Positions 59,535-64,000 of a stretch of 64,000 nucleotides of DNA are shown piece after piece. The stretch lies in assembly GCF_048007035.1 (NCBI RefSeq), contig NZ_CP180355.1:5146001-5210000 (forward strand), written 5' to 3'. The notes beneath the pieces were generated by a model. That model was not told the DNA's origin, made no database searches, and saw only the letters and a list, made by a program, of their open reading frames with translations. Made by a program: the position numbers and the translations under genes. The stretch's first letter is position 1; the number at the start of each line of letters is the position of its first letter. The DNA comes from Imperialibacter sp963977595 (GTDB taxonomy: Bacteria; Bacteroidota; Bacteroidia; Cytophagales; Cyclobacteriaceae).

Positions 59535-60713
59535 CTAAATTTTTTCAATGACAATGGCAGAAGCGCCACCACCACCGTTGCAAATACCTGCTACGCCGAT
59601 GGTGCCACCTTCCTGATGTAGCACACTGTTTAGCGTGGTGATAATCCGAGCGCCGGAGCAGCCAAGTGGATGCCCCAATGCCACAGCGCCTCCAAACACA
59701 TTTACCCTGGCAGGGTCCAGCTCCAATTTTCTGTTGTTGGCAATCGCCACTGCGGCAAAGGCTTCATTTATTTCGTAAAAGTCGACATCGTTTTTACTAA
59801 CGCCAGCCATTTTCATCGCTTTAGGGATGGCAAGCGACGGAGAAGTGGTGAACCACATGGGGTCTTGCGCTGCATCGCCAAAGCCTCTGATTTTTGCGAT
59901 GGGGATGAGTCCCAGCTCTTTTGCTTTGGCTGCACTCGTGATGATCAGGGCTGAGGCCCCGTCGTTGATGGTCGACGCATTGGCGGCGGTTACCGTGCCG
60001 TCTTTTTCAAATACAGGCCGCAAAGAAGGTATCTTATCGAAGTTCACATTTTTGAATTCCTCGTCCTCTTTCATCAAAATTGGATCTCCTTTTCTCTGGG
60101 GGATTTCAACAGGAACAATCTCGTCTTTGAAATAACCGGCTTCAGTAGCGGCTGCCACTCGCTTGTAGCTGTTGATGGCATAGGCGTCTTGCTCCTCCCT
60201 GGTGATCTTCATTTCCTTGGCGGTATTCTCGGCGCAGTTACCCATCGGGAAGCCATTGTAAATCTCCCATAGTCCGTCGTGCATGAGGCCGTCTATGAGT
60301 TGGCCGTGGCCATATTTGTAGCCATAGCGTGCTTTTGGGATATAATAAGGCACGTTTGTCATGCTTTCCATACCGCCAGCCACCACTACTTCATTCTGCC
60401 CTGTCATGATGGACTGTGCACCTATCATCACCGCTTTCATGCCTGAGGAGCACACTTTGTTGATGGTGGTGCAGGGCACATTTTGCCCGATGCCAGCACC
60501 CAACGACGCCTGACGGGCCGGAGCCTGGCCCAGGTTGGCCGAAATGACATTGCCCATGAATACCTCACCGACCTCTTTTGCACCAACACCAGCCTTTTCC
60601 AACGCACCTTTTATAGCGATAGAGCCAAGCTGAGTGGCAGACAAGCCAGCCAAAGCGCCTCCAAAACTTCCAATGGGCGTTCTTACTGCTGAAACGATAA
60701 CTACTTCCTGCAT
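59535..60713 (-). CDS. Acetyl-CoA C-acetyltransferase (thiolase)
   Basis: A 392-residue thiolase. Key residues: nucleophilic Cys88 in TTINKVCSSGMKAV, the EINEAFAAVAIAN loop, and the C-terminal GGAVALGHPLGCSGARI (catalytic Cys) with CNGGGGASAIVIEKI. It condenses or cleaves acetoacetyl-CoA, in fatty acid breakdown or mevalonate-type synthesis. No other beta-oxidation gene is adjacent, so the pathway role is open. Confidence 0.92.
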   Translation of the reverse strand: MQEVVIVSAVRTPIGSFGGALAGLSATQLGSIAIKGALEKAGVGAKEVGEVFMGNVISANLGQAPARQASLGAGIGQNVPCTTINKVCSSGMKAVMIGAQSIMTGQNEVVVAGGMESMTNVPYYIPKARYGYKYGHGQLIDGLMHDGLWEIYNGFPMGNCAENTAKEMKITREEQDAYAINSYKRVAAATEAGYFKDEIVPVEIPQRKGDPILMKEDEEFKNVNFDKIPSLRPVFEKDGTVTAANASTINDGASALIITSAAKAKELGLIPIAKIRGFGDAAQDPMWFTTSPSLAIPKAMKMAGVSKNDVDFYEINEAFAAVAIANNRKLELDPARVNVFGGAVALGHPLGCSGARIITTLNSVLHQEGGTIGVAGICNGGGGASAIVIEKI

Positions 60714-60804
60714 AATGATATAATTTTCGGGTTAATGAAATGGGGTGTATTGATCCACTTTTCTTATAACAATATCAGCCTGGCTGTTGGCTACAGCCGA
60801 GGCT

Positions 60805-61701
60805 TTACCAGTCAGGCTTTCCGCTTTCTGGCTTTTTAACGCCTTTCCGCTTGTTCTGCTGAATGTACTGAATCTCGCTGTTTCGCATCGCTTCGAGGAT
60901 CATCTTGGCCTTTTCTTCTGAGATGTTCATCTCCTTCAGCTTATCAGGATTGATCTGAGGAGGCTGCTTTTCACCGTCTTTGTTCTCTTTGTCCTGCTGT
61001 TCGGCGTCTTGTTGCTCTTTCTTCTTTTGCTCCTGATCCTTCTTTTCCTGCTCTTTCTTTTGCTCTTCGCTCTGCTGCTCCTGGTCTTTCTGCTCTTTGT
61101 TCTCGCTCTCCTGGTCTTTCTTTTCCTGGTCCTGCTTTTTCTGTTCGTCGTTCTTTTGATCGTTGTTCTGATCTTTGTCTTGCTGGTTCTGCTGGTCTTT
61201 CTTCTCGTCTTCTTTTTCCTCGTTCTTCTCCTTGTCCTGCTGCTGGTCGTCCTGGTTTTTTTCGTTGTCTTCGGCTATCTGGCGTTTCACCAGCTGGTAG
61301 TTGTACCTGGCCTCTTCATTGGTAGGGTCAGCCTTTAGTGCTTCTTTGAAGAAGCTCAGCGCAGTGTTTCTATCGCCTGGCTTGTTGCTGATGATGCCCA
61401 TTTGGTTGTAAGCCAGCGACTTCAGGTCTTTCTCTTTGGTGTTGATGAGGCGCTGGTATTGACTGAACGCCTGGGCGGAGTCGCCCTGCTGAAAAAGGGA
61501 ATGGCCGAGGTTAAGAAATAGCTTGTCTTCCAGCACACCCAACGAGTCGGTAAGTATAGTGTAGGCCTGAGAAGCCCTGGCATAGTCTCCTGCCAGATAA
61601 GCCTTCTCAGCGTCTTTCTTCAGTTTGTTAACAGTGGCGATGTCATTCACTCCCGGAATGATGGCTGCTATCACCAATAAAATGCCTGCTAATGCCTTCA
61701 T
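60805..61701 (-). CDS. batC: BatC-like TPR protein with low-complexity Lys/Glu/Gln region
   Basis: A 298-residue protein with a signal anchor (MKALAGILLVIAAIIPG), two to three TPR-like units at about 28-145 (AEKAYLAGDYARASQAYTIL, FLNLGHSLFQQGDSAQAFSQYQRLI, EARYNYQLVKRQIAEDNEKNQ), and a striking run of Lys/Glu/Asp/Gln-rich repeats (about 145-245) before a helical C-terminus. The adjacent vWA gene with a four-base overlap fits the BatB-BatC aerotolerance module of Bacteroidota. Assignment by context and TPR content; the low-complexity tract may inflate length. Confidence 0.75.
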   Translation of the reverse strand: MKALAGILLVIAAIIPGVNDIATVNKLKKDAEKAYLAGDYARASQAYTILTDSLGVLEDKLFLNLGHSLFQQGDSAQAFSQYQRLINTKEKDLKSLAYNQMGIISNKPGDRNTALSFFKEALKADPTNEEARYNYQLVKRQIAEDNEKNQDDQQQDKEKNEEKEDEKKDQQNQQDKDQNNDQKNDEQKKQDQEKKDQESENKEQKDQEQQSEEQKKEQEKKDQEQKKKEQQDAEQQDKENKDGEKQPPQINPDKLKEMNISEEKAKMILEAMRNSEIQYIQQNKRKGVKKPESGKPDW

Positions 61702-62666
61702 ATTTTCATGGTTTTCACTGAAATGAGGTAATCAAGAGCGAAAAGGGCCAGCCCGATGGCAAGGAAATAATAGTACCTGTTGGCCGTAACGTCGACTTGT
61801 CGGGCATCTCTCATTTCGCCTTCTATCTCATTGATTGTATTTATTAATCTCGAAACGTCGTTTTTAGTTTCATTGATCTCAAAGTACTTGCCGCCGGTTT
61901 TTGTGGCGACGTCTTTTAATGAATTACTGTTAAGTCTGGTCACTACGTCGTTTCCCTGATTGTCTTTTTTAAAGCCCCTTCGGCTTAGTATTTTGCTGCC
62001 CTTGTCGGTACCAACGCCCAAAGTGAACAGTTTGATACCTGTTTGCTCTATTTCTTGAGCAATCTGGTCGGTTTCTTCTCCAAAATCTTCTCCATCGCTG
62101 ATCAGTATAATAATCTTCGATTTTTGTTGGGTAAGGGGCGACTCATCGTCGTTCAGCTTACTAAGTGCCATCCGAAGTGGAGGGCCAAAGTCGGTGCCGG
62201 TGTTGGGCACAAGGCTTGTGTTGAGCGTTTCGATGAAGATGTTGAGTGCCGACTGGTCGTAAGTGAGCGGACACTGCATGAAAGCTTCGTTCGAAAACAT
62301 GATGATGCCCATCCGGTCGGAGTTGAACGCATCGGTGATGTTTTTGAGCTCGAATTTTATTTTCTCAAGCCTCGTGGGTTGTACGTCAAATGCATCCATA
62401 GATACGGAGAGATCGACGCAGAAGAAGATGTCTTTACCAACCGACTTGATTTCTTTTTTGCTGTCGCCGAAGGATGGCCCCATGAGGGCGACAATGAAGA
62501 GCAGAAAGTAGCTTGACCGGAGGATGACTTTACTTAGCACTATTTTGGAGGAGCTTCCCACTGCCTTGGCGACATAAAGCACCCGGGCCAGGTAGGCCAG
62601 GTAGAGGATGCCAAAAACGAGGCAAAACGTTAATTCAAGTAATCCAAACGACTGATACCAACTCAT
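61698..62666 (-). CDS. batB: BatB-like von Willebrand A-domain membrane protein
   Basis: A 322-residue protein with a leading membrane helix pair (about 8-30 and 48-65), a vWA domain (about 78-280) and a C-terminal helix (about 298-316). The MIDAS motif DLSVSMDA (85-89), the Thr in NTGTDFGPPL near 157 and ISDGEDFGEETDQI near 190 are present, so metal binding is likely intact. The Bat operon is linked to oxidative stress resistance. The stop overlaps the BatC-like gene start by four bases; BatA and others are not in the window. Confidence 0.82.
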   Translation of the reverse strand: MSWYQSFGLLELTFCLVFGILYLAYLARVLYVAKAVGSSSKIVLSKVILRSSYFLLFIVALMGPSFGDSKKEIKSVGKDIFFCVDLSVSMDAFDVQPTRLEKIKFELKNITDAFNSDRMGIIMFSNEAFMQCPLTYDQSALNIFIETLNTSLVPNTGTDFGPPLRMALSKLNDDESPLTQQKSKIIILISDGEDFGEETDQIAQEIEQTGIKLFTLGVGTDKGSKILSRRGFKKDNQGNDVVTRLNSNSLKDVATKTGGKYFEINETKNDVSRLINTINEIEGEMRDARQVDVTANRYYYFLAIGLALFALDYLISVKTMKI

Positions 62667-62800
62667 ACAACACTATTTGGGCAATGCCACAGCTTTTATA
62701 ACACCGGAAGTGGGGACAAATATATAAAATGAACGCTGGGAGGCTAGCAATTCACATTTTTTAACAGGGTAAAAAGAATATCATTTTTTTAGGGCTGAGG

Positions 62801-62833
62801 TTTGCTTCCGTCAGAAAATGTCCGTTATCTTTG
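62801..62833 (+). promoter_or_regulatory. Bacteroidota-type promoter of the tRNA genes
   Basis: TTTG at 62801-62804, then 21 bases, then TATCTTTG at 62826-62833, matching the -33 TTTG and -7 TANNTTTG elements. It ends 25 bases before tRNA-Ser. This is one of the clearest Bacteroidota promoters in the window. Confidence 0.75.
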
Positions 62834-62858
62834 CAACTCTTTTTCAGAACAGACCTAT

Positions 62859-62947
62859 GGAGAGATGGGTGAGTGGCTGAAACCAACAGTTTGCTAAACT
62901 GTCGTACTGGGTAACCGGTACCCCGGGTTCGAATCCCGGTCTCTCCG
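62859..62947 (+). tRNA. tRNA-Ser (GCT anticodon)
   Basis: 89 nt with a long variable arm typical of tRNA-Ser. The acceptor GGAGAGA (62859-62865) pairs with TCTCTCC (62940-62946), discriminator G at 62947. The anticodon loop TTGCTAA gives anticodon GCT. The T arm is intact (GTTCGAATC). CCA is not encoded. Confidence 0.95.
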
Positions 62948-62957
62948 CATTGATTGA

Positions 62958-63031
62958 GGTCCCATAGCTCAGCTGGATAGAGCAACTGCCTTCTAAGCAG
63001 TAGGTCTCAGGTTCGAATCCTGATGGGATCA
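62958..63031 (+). tRNA. tRNA-Arg (TCT anticodon)
   Basis: 74 nt. Acceptor GGTCCCA (62958-62964) pairs with TGGGATC (63024-63030; one G-T pair), discriminator A at 63031. Anticodon loop CTTCTAA gives anticodon TCT. D arm (TAGCTCAGCTGGATAGAGC) and T arm (GGTTCGAATCC) are canonical. CCA is not encoded. It lies 10 bases after tRNA-Ser and is likely co-transcribed. Confidence 0.95.
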
Positions 63032-63045
63032 CGAAGAAAATTCAT

Positions 63046-63075
63046 AGCCTTCAGTTGATACTGGAGGCTTTTTTT
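63046..63075 (+). terminator. Terminator of the tRNA-Ser/tRNA-Arg unit
   Basis: AGCCTTCAGT (63046-63055), loop TGAT, ACTGGAGGCT (63060-63069; one G-T pair), followed by seven T. An almost identical copy occurs at 63397-63426. Confidence 0.85.
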
Positions 63076-63102
63076 GTGTCCGTACTTTACCTTTTCTATA
63101 AT

Positions 63103-63268
63103 AATGGGAATCAAGCGAAAAACCTGGGGATTGAATGTTTCGTTTGTGGTTAAATAAAAAAGCAAAACTGGTTCAATGCGTCTCGCTTGGACCTTTTGCT
63201 TTTTTATGACTACTCGGGATTTTGGGCTTAAAGGGTAATTCCCCAGATTTTCCGCTTGATCCAATAAT
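63103..63268. repeat. Imperfect palindrome of about 160 bp between the two tRNA-Arg copies
   Basis: Outer arms GGGAATCAAGCGAAAAACC... (63107-63133) and ...TTTTCCGCTTGATCC (63237-63262) are inverted, with a few gaps. The inner arms AAAAAGCAAAA (about 63156-63166) and TTTTGCTTTTT (63194-63204), extended by GGTTCAA/TTGGACC, form a strong bidirectional terminator-like stem. The intermediate part is less well paired. Confidence 0.7.
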
Positions 63269-63382
63269 CGTGAGAGCTTAGCCGGATAGAGCCACTGTCG
63301 GGGACGCCCAGTCGGGGACGCCTAGTCTTCTAAGCAGTAGGTCTCACGGCTAGGCGCCCCCGATCCAATCCTGATGGGATCA
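63267..63382 (+). pseudogene. Degenerate second copy of tRNA-Arg with paired GC-rich insertions
   Basis: Aligns with tRNA-Arg at a fixed offset of 309: AGCTTAGCCGGATAGAGC (D arm), then CTTCTAAGCAGTAGGTCTCA (63327-63346, identical over 20 bases with 62990-63009) and AATCCTGATGGGATCA at the 3' end. The 5' acceptor strand no longer pairs with the 3' strand. A 28-bp insertion (two 14-bp GTCGGGGACGCCYA units, 63297-63324) breaks the anticodon stem. The T arm is replaced by GGCTAGGCGCCCCCGAT (63348-63364), which is the near reverse complement of 63311-63327. Confidence 0.8.
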
Positions 63383-63396
63383 CGAAGAAAATTCAT

Positions 63397-63426
63397 AGCC
63401 TTCAGTTGCCACTGGAGGCTTTTTTT
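63397..63426 (+). terminator. Duplicated copy of the tRNA terminator
   Basis: AGCCTTCAGT (63397-63406), loop TGCC, ACTGGAGGCT (63411-63420), six T to 63426. Together with 63367-63408 it copies the sequence 63016-63075 with only two differences in the loop region. Confidence 0.85.
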
Positions 63427-63429
63427 GTT

Positions 63430-63937
63430 TCAATCTTCGCATGTGAGAGGAGATCGGATGACACCTTGTTCTATCGAAAAATTAGTGCCCTCAAAAAGAT
63501 AGTCATCTTTTACCCTGAACATAGCTATCATTCATGCCAAACATAGCCATCTTTGGGTCGAAACATGGCTATGTTTGAGGTGAATTATAGCTATAAATGA
63601 AGTGGATTATAGCTATGATTTTGACTGAGGTGTTTTTGGTGCTTTTTGGCCAGTAGATGAAAAAAACAGATTATCGAATTCTTCGGATACTTGCATTGAA
63701 AGTAGTTGATTAATATTGTAGGCCGCTGCTCTCTATGTGTTGGATTTTCTCGGCTTTTCATTCACTCCTTATAATATATAAGGTATTACAGTTACGTGAG
63801 ATCGAAGCGATCACACTGTGTGAGTGAGATTCCTTTCGTCAAACCTCTTATACTGCCTTTTGAATAATTGTGTCCGCACACAAGATCATTTTAGAATGTT
63901 TTTTTATATATTGAACAAACACTCTATATGAATTAAC
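63430..63937. other. Non-coding region with repeat array and palindromes
   Basis: About 500 bases with no supported gene. Contains the 22-bp array, CCTTATA-ATA-TATAAGG at 63767-63783 and the palindrome TCACAC-T-GTGTGA at 63811-63823. The last two lie 115-170 bases upstream of the possible start at 63938. Confidence 0.6.
63498..63629. repeat. Six tandem 22-bp repeats with quasi-palindromic cores
   Basis: Units start at 63498, 63520, 63542, 63564, 63586 and 63608, each 22 bp without indels. Each begins with an 8-bp core of the type ATAGCTAT (perfect in units 2, 5 and 6; ATAGTCAT, ATAGCCAT and ATGGCTAT in the others), followed by an ATT- or TTT-like triplet and a more variable tail. Period 22 is not a multiple of three, so the array is not coding. 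Confidence 0.85.
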
Positions 63938-64000
63938 ATGGCAAGACGGCGCTTCCTACCTAAACAGGGATGGTTTCATCCATTGATCACTTTTATCTGC
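63938..64000 (+). CDS. Possible 5' end of a gene cut by the window end
   Basis: ATG at 63938 opens 21 codons with no stop to the window edge (basic start MARRRFLPKQ). Too short to identify; it could be chance. The palindromes upstream give mild support for a regulated promoter. Confidence 0.3.
   Translation, partial: MARRRFLPKQGWFHPLITFIC

Noticed and set aside
61009..61338. 109-codon plus-strand ORF rich in Leu/Phe, like a membrane protein
   Set aside because: It is the antisense of the Lys/Glu/Gln repeats of the BatC-like gene; the hydrophobic pattern is a by-product of the complementary codons.
63016..63426. Interpretation of the duplicated tRNA-Arg 3' end as attL/attR of an integrated element
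   Set aside because: The interval between copies is only about 350 bp with no integrase or cargo; kept as one possible origin within the pseudogene finding, but not annotated as an att site.
63498..63629. Interpretation of the 22-bp repeats as a CRISPR array
   Set aside because: No unique spacers of constant length, units are directly adjacent and diverged, and no cas gene is present.

Overview
The window looks like chromosome from a Bacteroidota bacterium, most likely of the Cytophagales type. The evidence is consistent: a Por-type (T9SS) C-terminal sorting domain on a giant secreted protein, a lipidated BamA-family protein (TamL type), BatB/BatC-like aerotolerance genes, DUF5916 and DUF3500 proteins, LytTR regulators paired with a His_kinase-type sensor, many lipoproteins, weak Shine-Dalgarno sites, and a good TTTG / TANNTTTG promoter in front of tRNA-Ser. 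No plasmid, phage or insertion-sequence backbone was recognised.

Layout. 1-6.5 kb: a 5'-truncated neutral-ceramidase-like gene, a DUF5916 outer-membrane protein, a lipoprotein, a BASS-family transporter and 2-keto-3-deoxygluconate kinase, ended by a terminator. 6.5-10 kb (minus): a lactonase-fold propeller, DoxX, a membrane-anchored unknown and a DUF3500 protein. 10.1-12 kb: a barrel-like lipoprotein and a membrane LytTR regulator. 12.2-23.1 kb: three genes joined by ATGA overlaps, encoding a small membrane-anchored exported protein, a 2957-residue T9SS surface protein and an exported caspase-fold peptidase. 23.3-25.5 kb: a sulfur-handling operon (SQR-like flavoprotein, single-Cys TusE/DsrC, DsrE family). 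25.5-29.3 kb (minus): MsrA, an M20 peptidase and a Tat-exported Gfo/Idh/MocA oxidoreductase. 29.2-32 kb: an AT-rich accessory island with a 53-bp direct repeat on both sides of an orphan lipoprotein, then a Xre/RES toxin-antitoxin pair. 32-38.4 kb (minus): a DDAH-like hydrolase with an APC permease, then PepSY membrane proteins, a DUF5009 acetyltransferase-like protein and a heparan-type sulfatase. 38.5-43 kb (minus): a TonB-receptor-like protein behind a LytS/LytTR two-component pair. 43-62.7 kb: mainly housekeeping and envelope genes (dual thioredoxin lipoprotein, dihaem cytochrome c, pcm, ribE, hemF, tamL, trmH-type methylase, phosphotriesterase-like lipoprotein, queuosine-precursor transporter, rnz, STAS, purC, MORN protein, thiolase, batC, batB).

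62.8-64 kb is non-coding and structurally rich. It holds tRNA-Ser(GCT), tRNA-Arg(TCT) with a terminator, a roughly 160-bp imperfect palindrome, a broken second copy of tRNA-Arg carrying a complementary GC-rich insertion with a duplicated terminator, and six 22-bp tandem repeats with quasi-palindromic cores. A possible new gene starts 63 bases before the window end.

The most interesting candidates are the translationally coupled surface-protein/caspase locus at 12.2-23.1 kb, with a LytTR gene and LytTR-site-like 21-bp-phased direct repeats just upstream, and the rearranged tRNA-Arg region with its 22-bp array. All functional statements come from reading the sequence and remembered family features; no database search was run.
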